Source of the DNA: Trissonchulus latispiculum
Taxonomy: Eukaryota > Nematoda > Enoplea > Enoplida > Ironidae
Assembly (NCBI GenBank): GCA_030248195.1
Contig: JASAND010006966.1
Coordinates: forward strand, 1-64,000
DNA length: 64,000 bases
Direction of reading: 5' to 3'
Shown here: piece by piece, positions 11,586-24,100 of the stretch
Layout of the letters: every line of letters starts with the position of its first letter
How positions within the stretch are numbered: the first letter of the stretch is position 1
Translations under genes and position numbers: made by a program
The notes under the pieces: generated by a model
Databases searched by the model: none
The model's input: the letters and a program-made list of their open reading frames with translations, nothing else
What the model was told of the DNA's origin: nothing

Positions 11586-12582
11586 TAGGGTTGTTCCCGG
11601 GCCGTGTAGCGGGCTCCGGGCCCGGGCCGGGCCCGGGCCCGGGCCGGCCCGGTGCAGGCCCGGCCCGGAAATTTTTTGTCTGAGCCCGGCCCGGGCCCGG
11701 CCCGGAGGGCCTGATAAGCCCGGCCCGCTACAAGGCCCGGTCAAACCTTCCGGGCCCACCGGGCCTACCGGGCCCACCGGGCCCACCGGGCTCACTATGA
11801 CAGGGAGAGCACTATAACAGTTAGTCATTCATTCCCTTCTATATAACCCACATAGTCCACTGCTAGCTATATATACACCAGATTTCTTTGTCCATATTTT
11901 ATATACGTTTATGGGAAGGCAAGGTGGTGTGATATGAGATGGGCCGTGAGAAAGTGTTTATTTGTTGGTCAAAAAAGTTTCTATATAATATATACTTGGA
12001 TTCGTTTTTTCGAGCAGTTTGCTGACTGCTGAAGTGCTGAGTGCTTAGTGTTTGCACTTTATAAATCTTTGTCTATAAACACAGCAAGAATGCCTTGAAA
12101 GTTGTGCTTGTATCAAACCTTCCTGCATTTAGTAATCGCCAAAGCCGAATTTGGGATAATTTAGCAATTATTGTTGAATATAAGGATGGCTATCCTGTAA
12201 ATGCACCCAAAATTACTGATGACTACTGGTACTGGATAGGTACACGCAATTTCGGCTTTAGGATGGAGGGACTGTGATGGGTTAGATGTATAAGTAGGAC
12301 TGGTAAGCCCTGAAGTCTGAGATTGAAGGAAACTTGGAAATGGGTTGTCCAGTTTAGCAGTAGATCGCGCTCCGGGAGCCCGGGTTGTGTAGCGGGCTCC
12401 GGGCCGGGCCGTCCGGGCCGTGTAGCGGGCTCCGGGCCCGGGCCGGCCCCGGGCCTTGTCGCGCGCGCCGGGCCCGGGCCCGGGCCTGGCCCGCGCCCCG
12501 CCCGGCCCGGAGCCCGGCCCGGAGGAGCGAGTGAGCCCGGGCCCGGGCCCGGCCCGGGAAATTTCTTATTGGAACAACCCTA
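11586..12582. mobile_element. hAT-like MITE, CCCGGG/GGCCCG family
   Basis: Element of 997 bp with inverted ends TAGGGTTGTTCC at both sides and the 8-bp duplication GTTCCGGT at 11578-11585 and 12583-12590. GC-rich arrays of GGGCCCGG occupy 11594-11800 and 12365-12555; the centre is AT-rich. The frames of 86-113 codons across the arrays are Gly/Pro/Arg low complexity and not genes. Its right end lies only 61 bp upstream of the transporter start codon, so it may sit in or next to that promoter. Confidence 0.93.
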
Positions 12583-12643
12583 GTTCCGGTACTTACTTTA
12601 TGCTCTCAGCCAGTCTTAAACTAGCTTTAAACGAAGGAGTGAG

Positions 12644-15600
12644 ATGGTCAACAGACGTCAGAGTAAGACGGTTCAAAAGATCTGGCCCTGGATTGTGGTC
12701 ACGGCCGCCTTCCTGGTTCACGTTATCTCGGATGGGATAACGTATGCCTTTGGAATGATGTTAGTCGAATTATTGGACTCATTCCACGGAGGAATCGGTC
12801 TTACTTCCTGGATTACCTCCATTCTTGTTGGCGTCACTTTAGGCTCAGGTTAGTGTTGGTTTTTTGGAGCTTGTTGCTGTCATATCTCCTAGTGTATATA
12901 ATATACACTGAAAAACGTGGTGTAAGAAAACTTAAGCAATGTGAGCAAACAGCAATCAAAATTGTCAAAATAAAGGAGTGCCCAAATAAAGTGAAGGATA
13001 CGATATATATGTAGATTTATTAATAATTTATTATTATTTTAATATAGCTTTAATTAGGTTAATGCAATTAAAAAACTAATTCGACAACTTTGTAGCATTT
13101 TTTCTGCTCTTTCTAATGAATTGTTGCACCATACAAAAATTCGTAGGAATGTAATCTGCAACAATTCATTAGAAAGAGCAGAAAAATGCTAAAATTTGAT
13201 TGTTTTTTATTGATCACTAGTTAAAGTTATAATTCATTAATTAAAATGCTAACCAATCCTTGAGCAGACACTCGCTTATATGAAAGCGTGTAGATAGTAC
13301 AAAGTGGGACCCCACCGGAAGTTCCGGGGGGCGGGGTCCCGAATTAACGCACCGAGCATACATTACATGATTTCCACATGATAGCTTAAGAGTGTCATAC
13401 ACTCTTGTTAATATGGTACACAGAAAATGAATTTAAGGCCAAAAATTTGTAACATTTTTCACTTTTTTTACATTTTTTACACTTTTTACACTGCTAAAGA
13501 CAGGTGTAAAAAATTAAATATATACCGTTTTGTAGCGCTTCTACCAGGGCTGGTGGACCAAGAAGAAACCGAGGACAAGCCCGAACGGGAGGCGTCAGGC
13601 ACCCTCGTACCCACTAAACCAGGACCTAGAAGAGAGAAGGGAAGAGAGAGGTTCAGCTTTTCACTCACCATTGAAAGTAGAGAATTGGCCCAGGGGGATG
13701 AACCACGGCCCTTCTGATCCGGAAACAGACAGCCCGCACACCACAGGGATCAGCTGACTCCCGTTACAGGCTTATCAATCGTTCCTATGCCTGCTTACAT
13801 CTCCCCCGGGTTTCTTTAAGACGCGCCGCGACCACTCGGAATCGAACCGAGAGCGCATCCAGCGCAGGGCATTCTGAGCCCAAGGGATCCGTGCTCCCCC
13901 GACACACGTTCCAGACCCCTTTAGATCCAACCAACCAGAAGCAACTACTGAGGGACCGGAGACAGGAGTCCAATCCGGGTCCTCCTGGCAGCCTCGACAC
14001 ATGTAGCGCTTCTACCAGGGCTGGCGGATCAGGAAGAAGCCGAGGACAAGCCCGAACGAACACTTGGCTCAATAACGTTTAATAATGTATGTATGCTTGG
14101 TAATTCTTATAGGTCCCATTGCGGGTGCTTTGGCCAATCGTTTTGGCTGTCAAAAGGTTGTAATGGCTGGTTCACTAATTGCTGCTATTGGAAGTTTTGC
14201 TAGTTATTTTGCAACTGGAATTGTCTTTCTAATCATATCAGTTGGCCTTGTAATGGGTAAGATTACAATAGCTTTACCTGCTAACACTAGCTTTGAAAAA
14301 TAAATGAATTATATATGTTACGGGCAGATGAATAAATTGGACACTTCTGAAAGTGTCCAGACAGATAGATAAATTATGCATGTGCGCAGACAGATAGATA
14401 AATTCTTACAATTATCGCATTCTGTCTGGACAGATGAGTAAATTATCTATGTGTCCAGAACATGGTTGGACAGATGCGTAAATTTTTAAACTAAGAAGTA
14501 ATAATGGAGAATATTTGTGCTTATAGCTGATATTTAAATTCAGCATGCTTTATTTTAAATAGTTTATTCATTGTTCTAAAGCTGAAGTTCTTGTTATTAT
14601 ATTTTATTACCTTATGATTGATTAAATTTTAAAATATTCTATTTGATTTTGTTAATTTTATGTATTATAACATTTATTTTATGTACTTATTTGTATGTAT
14701 GAAATTACCATTAAAAGAGATTAAGCAATTCGTACAGTATATAAGTAAATAATTATACGTTAACGTTAGCATAAAACGTAAATATGTAAATTTAATTCTT
14801 GTTAGTTTCACCGTTGGTTTCAATTTTAAATTAGGTTAACGGCACCAAAATTTCACAAATAAGTACATAAAATAATCTAAATTAATTAACAAATATATAA
14901 ATAGATTATCAATAGCGATCAATAATTGGAACGATATCTAATAAATGCTATATAAAATTAATTAAATCAAGTAACAGATTTTTAAAGTAACAGATTCAAA
15001 ATTTAATAAAATATAAGCTAACAAATATAGTAACAAGCTTTAGAACAATGCATAAACTATAAAAAATAAAGTTACGAACAATACTGAAGTTAAACAACAG
15101 ATATAAACAAAAATATTCTGCACTATTAGTTCTTAGTTTAAAAATTTACGCATCTGTCCAACCTTGTTCTGGACACATAGATAATTTACTCATCTGTCCG
15201 GACAGAATGCGATAATTGTAAGAATTTATCTATCTGTCTGCGCACATGCATAATTTATCTATCTGTCTGGACACTTTCAGAAGTGTCCAATTTATTCATC
15301 TGACCGTAACATATATAACATAGAAAATAAATACATATTCGCATTAATTACATAAGAGGTCGTGTGGGAAAATAACATGAAATTCTGCAGGACATCAGCC
15401 TTGAGGATTTGGCGCATCCTCTACATTTGCAGCTATTTCGCCATGCTATGTGGTGACACATTTGCTGGCTCGTTTGCTAGGTATTCAGGAATGAACATCG
15501 GCACTCTAAATCTTGACAAAAAGACGAGAATTCTCCGGGGGCTAAATGTTCATCATTCAATTTGTGATCAATTCTGACGGTTTTATCCCTTACAAATTCC

Positions 15601-18213
15601 GCTCAAGCAATTCGCACTGTATACTTGCGTTTTGAAGCTCGAAACCGGGTTTTAACATGACAAATTACGGTGAGTGATCACGAGTGTTATGGATACTAAT
15701 TGATACTGATTGTGAGGGTCACTAAGTTAACGTTCCAGTCGTTAGTGTGTAGAGCATGCACCTGCAGCGGTTAGCAGAGCGTCTGCCGGCTGTCACACTC
15801 ATTTATATTGTATGTAAACTTGAACTAGTGCCAAGTCCAAGTGTCCTGTGTAATTCATTATTTGTTAATATTTGTTTTTACATTTTTTTACTTTTTCAGG
15901 TTTTGGCTTTAGCTTAATGTTTTGTCCATCAGTGATTATTGTCAACATGTATTTCAAAAAGCAACGAGCACTGGCAGTTGGAATCGTGGTTTGCGGCGCC
16001 GGCATTGGCACGTTCATTTTTGCTCCATTTACGTCATATCTCATCTATCATTATGCCTGGCGCGGAACCTTCCTAATCTATTCCGGGCTGATTTTGAACG
16101 GTATCGTTTGTGGAGCCCTTTTTACCTACCCGGAAGACGCGGCCCTCATCGCCGTTGTGGAGTCCGATGAACCCTCAGCGGCGGAGGAGGAAAACACTTT
16201 GATGCAGAACGGAACGTCTGTCAAAGATGGACGAAAAATCAGCGGTCGATCCAGTCGATCAGGAGCCGCCAACGGAGTCGGATCTCATCAGGGACCGATC
16301 CCGATGAAATCCCTGGTGGCCCGGCTGCGTCGTCAGGAGGCCAACATGTCCAACAGTGAGTCCATGTTGGCTGGCCGATCAACGAAACCGCCGACTTTCA
16401 GTGAAACCTCCCGAATCCGATGTTTCTCGGTTATGTCGGTCCATGAGTACAAGGAGCAACGGAAGCACGGAGAACGACATAGAACTCAAACGGAGGGCGT
16501 CTATGACGTCTACTTGCCCCTGAGACCGCTGGAAAATAAGGACATATTCTTCTCTGGACTCCGGATTGACCGAGAGCCCGCAGCCGAAGAGGATGAGGTT
16601 CACCACACCCTAACCGAACCGGAAATCCTGGAAAAGGACAGCAAATCAGTTTGGTATGATGTGCGTGAAACGCTGAAAAAACTGACAAACTATTCCCTCC
16701 TAAAGGATCCGGTCTATTTGACCATCGCCATATCCAATATGCTGACCAATATTGGCTATGACCTGCCCAGAGTCTTTATTCCGGACAAGGCTGTGGAAGA
16801 ATACGGGATCGACAAAACGTCGGCCTCTTGGCTGCTTTCCATCTGGGGAATCGCCAACACCACTGGTCGAGTTCTGGTCGGGTTTATTTGTGATCAGAGC
16901 TGGGCCGTTCCTTACAGACTGTACATCTACAATGTTTGCCTCATCGCCTGCGGCATTGTGAACTTATTCAGTCCCTTCTGTAGAGACTATCCCTCTCTTG
17001 TTATCTACATGATCCTCTTTGGAGCTACGCTAAGTATGTGGTGACATCTAATGTGAGGTTCTGTACTGTCTGCAATATTCTATAATTTCTGATCTCAGTA
17101 TTAATTTTAATATTTTTCATTTAAAGCCGAAAACTTGACACGAAAATTTTAGATAGGACATGTATCTCGCAATCTCGCTTGGAAGCAAATCAATAAGGTA
17201 GCGATCAATAAGGGCTGAATTATATTTCACTTTTAGGTACATACATTAGCCTGACGTCAGTAGTGTTGGTGGACTTGCTTGGTTTGGAGAAACTGACAAA
17301 TGCGTTTGGTCTATTACTATTCTTTCAAGGAATTGGGGCCATCGTTGGTCCGCCAATCGGAGGTAATTCCATGTAACAATTCTATTTAAAAAAACTGCTG
17401 TTCTACAAATTAATTAAAGCTGGATGAAATGGAATTGAGCTAGGAAGAATGCAGATGACTTTTTATTTCTGCTTGTCAGGTGCTTGTGCAACCGATTTGG
17501 GTGGGCACACAAACGTTCTGTGTACTTTCGAAGTAAGCAGCTGCTGGAGCTGATAACGGCCGCAATTTTTTGGACCATTCATTCAAAAAGTTGCCTCGGC
17601 CCGGTTCGGCCTACTGGTAAAATTCTTCGAGCCTACCCGAGCCGCATGCTAGCAGAATTTGAAAGCTAATTAGAAAATATTACTAACAAGATTGTTTCAA
17701 AAGCTTCAGTACAGCATGGAAACGCTAAGTGATTCTACGAATTATCAAATTTTGCACTAAAGTAAACCACAGAAGAAATAAATTTTTAGCAAATTTTAGT
17801 ACTGTCGCAACCTAACCGTCGGTTCAATCCGTTTCGCCCGCCCGCAGCTAACCAATAAATCTCATTTCTAGCAGCAGAAACTATACCACGTATATATAGC
17901 AACAGGAAACCATGCTCGTATCAGTGAAATGTTGAGCTAAATATGGTGCCATGCCTGTTGGGGTTGCTGATTTACAGTTTGCCAATCAGTAGTTCATATA
18001 CTAACTAGCCTAAGGCGTGGAATAAGTTTGTTTTCTTATGAATGGATTTAAGGTTCGATTGTTGATGCAACAGCAGAATATGATTATGCCTTTGTTTTTG
18101 CTGGGATTGCATTGTTCGTTAGCGGTGCAATGCTTATGCCTGTGGCTGTGTACAAAAACTCACAACGAAGAAAAGAAATGAAATTAGAGAAAGCGGAAAA
18201 CGGTGTTTGTTAA
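12644..18213 (+). CDS. SLC16/monocarboxylate-type MFS transporter
   Basis: Predicted proton-linked monocarboxylate or related solute carrier in a membrane, 589 aa, from five exons: 12644-12848, 14113-14256, 15900-17033, 17237-17362 and 18053-18213. All splice sites are GT/AG, all four introns are phase 1, and the frame closes at TAA 18211. The N-terminal helix pair follows a Trp-Pro-Trp start. The SLC16 helix-5 signature appears at about residues 134-148 as YFKKQRALAVGIVVCGAG. A long hydrophilic loop (about residues 200-340) splits the two six-helix halves, and the C-terminal half has GLLLFFQGIGAIVGPPIGG. Length and loop fit the family. Substrate cannot be told: the usual DGGWGW motif of helix 1 reads SDGITYAFG. 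Introns 1 and 2 hold a SINE, a hairpin and a TIR element. The start is the only in-frame Met before helix 1; a 5' UTR intron is possible. Confidence 0.9.
13094..13190. repeat. Short perfect inverted repeat (small MITE)
   Basis: Two arms of about 34 bp (AGCATTTTT...TGTTGCA) separated by about 27 bp, inside transporter intron 1. TA dinucleotides at both ends would suit a Tc1/mariner-type MITE. Confidence 0.65.
13537..14060 (-). mobile_element. Composite tRNA-derived SINE, reverse copy
   Basis: Reverse-strand copy of the repeat at 5212-6410. GTAGCGCTTCTACCAGGG recurs at about 13537 and 14003, giving a unit of about 466 bp. It includes both tRNA-like blocks (about 13685-13755 and 13834-13890) and the uninterrupted TTCCAGAC site where the 5570 element sits in the other copy. 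It lies in intron 1 of the transporter, antisense to it. Confidence 0.8.
14321..15306. mobile_element. TIR element with about 180-bp inverted repeats
   Basis: Left (about 14312-14495) and right (about 15130-15317) parts are near-perfect inverted repeats. The core end is CGGGCAGATGAATAAATTGG/CGGTCAGATGAATAAATTGG, next to TA on both sides, which suggests a Tc1/mariner-type non-autonomous element; AT-rich flanks also pair, so the exact edge is uncertain. GACAGAT(A/G)(G/A)(A/G)TAAATT recurs within the arms. It lies in transporter intron 2. A degenerate end is visible near 20096-20125. Confidence 0.7.
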
Positions 18214-19165
18214 TAATGCGCAAATTCTGTCATTTATTATCTGCAATTAAACCAGACTGCCTGTACGTACATCACTTCTTCGGTCCTGCTGTTATTGTAC
18301 TACTGCTTGTATTAAAGCAACTGTGAATTCTTAATTTTTAATTATTTTGGATTTGGAAATTTAATGAATATACAAAGTCCTGGAGGGTATAAGAAATAGA
18401 TTATCGCTTGTTCACTAACCTGAGAGAACACAGGCGTGTCTGCTTGGATTTAACTGGAAGCTTCCTTGTCATATGAACTTAGTTTTGCAATTCACCCGAT
18501 TCAAATAAGGCTCTGTCATCAGTGTTAGATGGTTGGTCAATATTTTCTTTTAGATAGAATGCTGGAGCAGGCATTACGTACTAATCGGAGTGACCTCAAG
18601 TCAAACAGATAAATTTTACCAAATCCTAAGATGGTATCAGTTCCATTGAAAATCTTCTGAGATTCTCGAATATTTAATAATTTTATACTTTTTCTGCCAA
18701 AATTAACCTCGAGACAGGAAAACAAAATTAGAAAAAGATGGATGGGCAAAGTTCTAATTGTTGCTTTATTTAGATCTGGATTTGAACACAGCGGATTATC
18801 AGAAGAACTACAGCTGACGACGTGTCTTCTGCCACAATATTTATTTTCCGAACGGATTCAAAAAATTGACATGCATTGATAAAAGAGTTGAGAGTAAAAG
18901 TCAGTTAGCCTACACCACTGGTCCTTAAGTTCCGGATCTGGCTGTTGGTTCTTTGAGGGAAAAGGGTGGGTGTGACATCTCGAAGCTTATGCTCTGATTC
19001 TAAGAATTGAGGCTTATTGTAGGAGAGTGTACAGAAGAAGACCACGGAGTAATCATGAGTTTGTACTCTAAAAACGTATTCCCACAACGACCTAAATCTT
19101 GTACCAACAACTGACAGAAACTGACACCTGAGCGAGCGCAAGGCAGAGTTCGCACATTTCTCCGT
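18214..19165. other. 3' flank of transporter and spacer
   Basis: ATTAAA at 18311-18316 is a candidate poly(A) signal for the transporter. Otherwise nothing is recognised; minus-strand frames of 70-88 codons are unsupported. Confidence 0.45.
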
Positions 19166-19173
19166 GTGCACAG

Positions 19174-19836
19174 CAAGGTTTTTTAGGCCATAGCTAAGGC
19201 CATGGCCTAAATTTATGAGTCGATGGCCTAAAGAATTTTGGCCGTTGAGGCCATTTGGCCTAAATTTTTCGACGAAAACCCAGTTAAATTTTATTGATTT
19301 TTAAGTAAAAACAGTGATTTTCTAAAAATTTTCGCGCCAAATTTTCACTTGTATTTCTGGGCTGCGCCAGCAGGTACATTGTCTATTTACTCGTCTATTT
19401 ACACTTATAAATTCACATCTATTTACTCGTCTATTTACACTTATGAATTCACATTCAGTTAGAATTTCATTTACAGTTATAAAGATTTCATCCAAGAAAT
19501 GCAATTTTTTAGTAGTTTAACTTTATTTCTATTAGTTTAATTTTCTACTTTCTGTGGTTTTCTATGCTATTATACTCCTATATACGTGCTTTAATTTTCA
19601 TTAAAAATTCATTAACTGACGTGCATTATTATTTCTATGCTAACAAGGTTCTGTTTCTGCCATTTTAAGGTAAAACCGTAGTTTTTGTGGTGTGTTAAAC
19701 TAACAGTGACGATATGCGATTTTTGGTGTTAAATAGCGATTTTTGAATGTATAACGCATGAATACATGATAACTATAAAAATTTGAGTCGTTGAGGCCAT
19801 TTGGCCTAAAGTTCAGCGACCAAAAAATAAACCCTG
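19174..19836. mobile_element. hAT-like MITE, GGCCTAAA family
   Basis: Element of 663 bp starting CAAGGTTTTTTAGGCC with right end CAGGGTTTATTTTTTGG in reverse complement. The perfect 8-bp duplication GTGCACAG is at 19166-19173 and 19837-19844. GGCCTAAA/TTTAGGCC repeats and TTGAGGCCATTTGGCC occur behind both ends; the centre has short TCTATTTAC repeats. No ORF. Confidence 0.9.
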
Positions 19837-19844
19837 GTGCACAG

Positions 19845-21195
19845 ACATTGCTTGTTTCTATATTGAATGCGGAAATTTGTGTATACATAACTGTGGACAT
19901 TATTAGAGTTCAGTCATAGCTCCTTTTAAGTTTTAAGATTAGTATTGTAGGTACGTGAATGTATCTGGAATCTGGCAGTATTGCAGCCATTAGGACTCCG
20001 GCAGTTGACGTAAAATGGTGAAGCGGAATTACTGAAAAACCAAGCTCAATGAACGGAGAAAGACCCGAAAAACTAGATGAAATTTACTTTTTCACAAGTA
20101 TCCAATTTACTCATATGACCGTATACAATGCATGTGCATTATTTAAGCTTGCAATACCCTAATCAGAGTACTGGAGTGAGGTGACAGTATAATATCCTGT
20201 TTGCTTACAGCATACCAAGTTACACGACTTCTTGAAGTATATATGGTATGATATCTGACACTTGTTCTAATAGCTACTGTTTAATAAACTTAGTGATATG
20301 AGTTTTTAGATATATTTTTGATATATTTGATATATTTGATATACTTAGTGATATATTTTTTGCAACCAATTTCGACGTCGGACAAGCCTTCTTAAACGAC
20401 TACAATAGCAAATTTAGGAATGAAGATGTTAATCTTTGAATTGGACTCTTGACGGCCCCCATAACTCGAACATTATAAACTGAACATTTGTTACAAATAA
20501 TGCTTTATTTTTGGCTGGTAATCCATTCACGGATGCAGGTTCCAAATTTATAGAATTTGACAAAATCGAGTTTTAGTACATAAAAACGAAAGAAGTTGTG
20601 GCTAAACAAATTGGGCGCACCTGCTTCCCAGTGTCAAGCCAAAAGAGACATTTATTGTGAGTTCTTCCATTTATCGGTCCGTTTTCAATAAAAAATGTTC
20701 GAAGCTTGTAGTGAAGATGTCCTCGTGCATGCCAGAATTTTGGTTAAGGTAGTGTTCTTTTTACTTTTTAAATGCCATTCTGTCTTTGACAAAAAGGAAG
20801 TTTTAGGACGATTCTGTGGGTCAAAGGGAGTTTTACTCGGAGAGTGTTCGTGTCAATGAGGGCACTTCGGTGCAGAGTGAAAGGTGAACCTTCGTTTAGG
20901 TTGAAGTGCAGACCGGTGGGAGCTGACGTGCCAGAAGAGAGCGATGATGAACACTTTTATTCACACTTTCAAAGATTTCAATGATTTATAAGTACAAGGA
21001 CAAATTTAGTATTTAAATTTAGGATTTCTACTAATTTGTTTAATCTTGCTAACGTAGTTTGCAAGAAGAGTTTATTAACCGCTTATGAGACACTCTAATT
21101 TGTTTTTCATCTTTTTTCTTTCGAGATCTGGTGATATTCTGCTTTTTTGTTAAAGAATAATGGAAGAAAAATAAGCCGTTGAAAGAAGCAGCTGA
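19845..21195. other. Spacer upstream of the carboxypeptidase
   Basis: AT-rich. Contains the degenerate TIR end near 20096-20125 and a short GATATATTT repeat at about 20300-20355. No gene recognised; promoter elements cannot be assigned. Confidence 0.45.
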
Positions 21196-24100
21196 ATGAA
21201 TCTATGCGAAATTTCACATTTGATTTTTGAACTTTTATGTCTGCTTGCGTCCTCACTAAATTCAGTGAACTCCGAAAACCTGTCGGATTATCTCCTTAGA
21301 GATTTACCAGGAATCACGTTTCAGACAAATTTTGCCCAATATACTGGCTATGTCGAGACAGAACCTGGTTATCATTTATTTTATTGGTAAGTAACCAGGT
21401 ATCATAACTTAAATCGTTGAACAAACCTCTAAACCAACAACAACTAAAGGATTTTCATTGTTTAACTTAATGGTGTTTTCTCGTGCCTAGGTTTACATTT
21501 CAAAACTACGCAACATAATTCACCTTTGTTACTTTGAAAGACAGCTGAAGGCCATTTAAAGTGCATTATTGGTGTTAATATCTGTTGACTTATGATTACT
21601 ATTGCAGGTTAATAGAATCTCAGAATTCTCGGGATCATGATCCTTTAATTCTTTGGATGAACGGAGGGCCAGGATGCAGCTCTCTCGGAGGTCTTTTCGA
21701 GGAAATTGGTCCATTTCGACCTTTCCCTGACGGAAGCTTTCTGTTCGAAAATATCTATTCGTGGAATAAGGTTCGTATGTAACATATCTTGTAAAATTAC
21801 ATACACGCTACATAGCTGTTCCAAGAAGGCTGCTATAGAGAGCTGGTTGATTCGTTCTTGAAAGTAGGCACTCAACACAACAGCATTTTGTTGTTTACGT
21901 GTTTGTTCACAATAGGACCTGTCTTCGACCATCTCCGATTTTGATGCAGTACAGATCATAATTTTGAATCGATTTTTGCTTACATTCTGATTATATAGGC
22001 AATGCTAGTAGTTCGCTACTAGATGATTTTATGGGTATCGGCTTTATGGATTACTGAAAATTTTGGTATAGGTTTCATGGATTACGGCCCATTTGTGTTG
22101 CGGCGTCGTGGATTATGCAAGTTTTCTGTCTGGTCGCAGTGGATTACTGAAAAAATTGTTCTGGTTGTTGTGGATTACTGTTGTATGCGGTTTGAGATCT
22201 AAGGATTACTGTCCAGATTAGGGTTGTTGTTATGGATTATTTACACAGTTTTTGTGGTATCGTTGGATTATTCTTTAATAATAGAGTTGAGGTTAGGATT
22301 GTTGTGTGTATTCAGAGATAAACTGTTTTGAGCAATTAGATTTGAGGTTACGGATTGTTAGTGGCATAGAGAAATGCTTTTGAGTAATTTGTTGAAGATA
22401 AATTGTTTAGTTGTAAAAAATAAATTAAATGAAGGCTTCGGCTTAGGCTTAGGGTTTGGCTTTGGCTTAGAATTAGTCTCATTTCTAATACTATTTTACT
22501 CTGTTTGTATGTAATTAACTTATACGCGTTAGGGTGACGGTTCACCACTACCACTGTCTTTGAAAAAAAATTGGCTTATGCTTAGGCTTAGGCTTGGCTT
22601 AGTCTCATTTCTGATACTATTTTAGTCTATTTGTATATAAATTAACTTGTACGCGTTAGGGTGACGGTTCACCACTACTTGAGTAATTTGTTGACGATAA
22701 ACTGTTTAGTTGTGAAAAATAAATTAAATGAAGGCTTGTGAAAAATAGATTAGATGAAGGCTTCGGCTTAGGCTTAGGGTTTGGCTTAGGCTTAGGCTGA
22801 GGCTGAGGCTTATACATACCTGAACGGGAGATCAAATTTCACTGACCCTTGTGGAAGCAAATTTGGGTACCCCTTGTGAGAGCGATTTTTCTTATGGGGG
22901 GTACTTTTGAAAGCGATTTTAAGCTATTTTTGCCTATTTTTAGCAAAAAACAGCAATTTTTAAGCTAAAACACGTTTTTCGGACGTTTTTTAGCTAGAAA
23001 TAGTAATTTGAAGTGAAGCAATTGTGGAAGCAATTTTTCTTAAGCGTACTTTTGAAAGCAAATTTTAGCGATTTTGCCAGATAAGCTGCTCATAGCATGA
23101 CTGATTTGACTGCAGGCTAACAGATAACAGTCTTTCCTTTTTCTTGACTTAGCTAGTTCAGTTCCTATATCCACATCCACTAGCTTACATTTCCTTATAC
23201 TCTGCTCAGGCCGAACGAAAGAAAGAAGTGAAGCTGACAAAGATAGAAAGACTTATATCTTTGGACAGCAACAGACCCTTGTGGTAGCAATTTTCGGTAC
23301 CCCTTGTGACAGAAATCTTCAAGGGGGGGGGGAATTCCCCCCCTTCCCCCCCCCCTTGTCCACCTGTGGGCTTATACGCGTTATACCGTTACATGTTATA
23401 CTTTATATAACTTATACGCGTTAGGGTGACGGTTCACCACTACCACTGTCTTTGAAAAAAATTTGGCTTAGGCTTAGGCTTAGTCTCATTTCTGATACTA
23501 TTTTACTTTATTTGTATATAATTAACTTATACGCGTTAGGGTGAAGGTTCACAGATCTCTCTAAAGAGTTACTCTGTAATAAAGTTTGTCATACGCAACT
23601 TGAAATTAATAATCCATGAATACAAAACCAACACCTACGTCACGTTGTGACGTCATATTGTCAGTACTGTCGGTTTTCGTCCTATACAGTCCTGTAAAAT
23701 CATTTAGTACACGCCATGGATTACTTACTCCTTCAGTCACAATTAAAAGACGAATTTCAAAAACAAGAAGTACTAATGTAAGAATATTCTTTCATACATC
23801 TTAATTAATAATCCATGAATACAAAACCCGAAACCACTCGGACAGTACACTAAAAAACAAACCAAACAGACAAGCACAATAATGGCTAACCATGCGCAGT
23901 CTTTTCATGATAGGCCACTTCATTGGTTTAAATTTGTGTTCTTATATAGGTTGCCAACCTCCTATTCTTGGATAGTCCGATTAACGTCGGATTTTCTTAC
24001 AGCGATCGGAATGTAGTGCCTTCATTCAATGACGATGAGGTAATCATGTTTTGATTAACTGTTGTTCGAGGATAACATTTGATGCATTTTGACGTACTGA

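Noticed and set aside
11487..12583. Collagen-like Gly-Pro-rich frames
   Set aside because: The periodic GP pattern comes from the GGGCCCGG DNA array inside an element with a proven 8-bp duplication.
16379..16688. Minus-strand frames inside the transporter exon
   Set aside because: Shadows of the strongly supported + strand exon.
17590..17840. Another GGCC-type hAT element in transporter intron 4
   Set aside because: A TAGCTGCGGGCGG end is visible on one side but the other end and the 8-bp duplication do not match.
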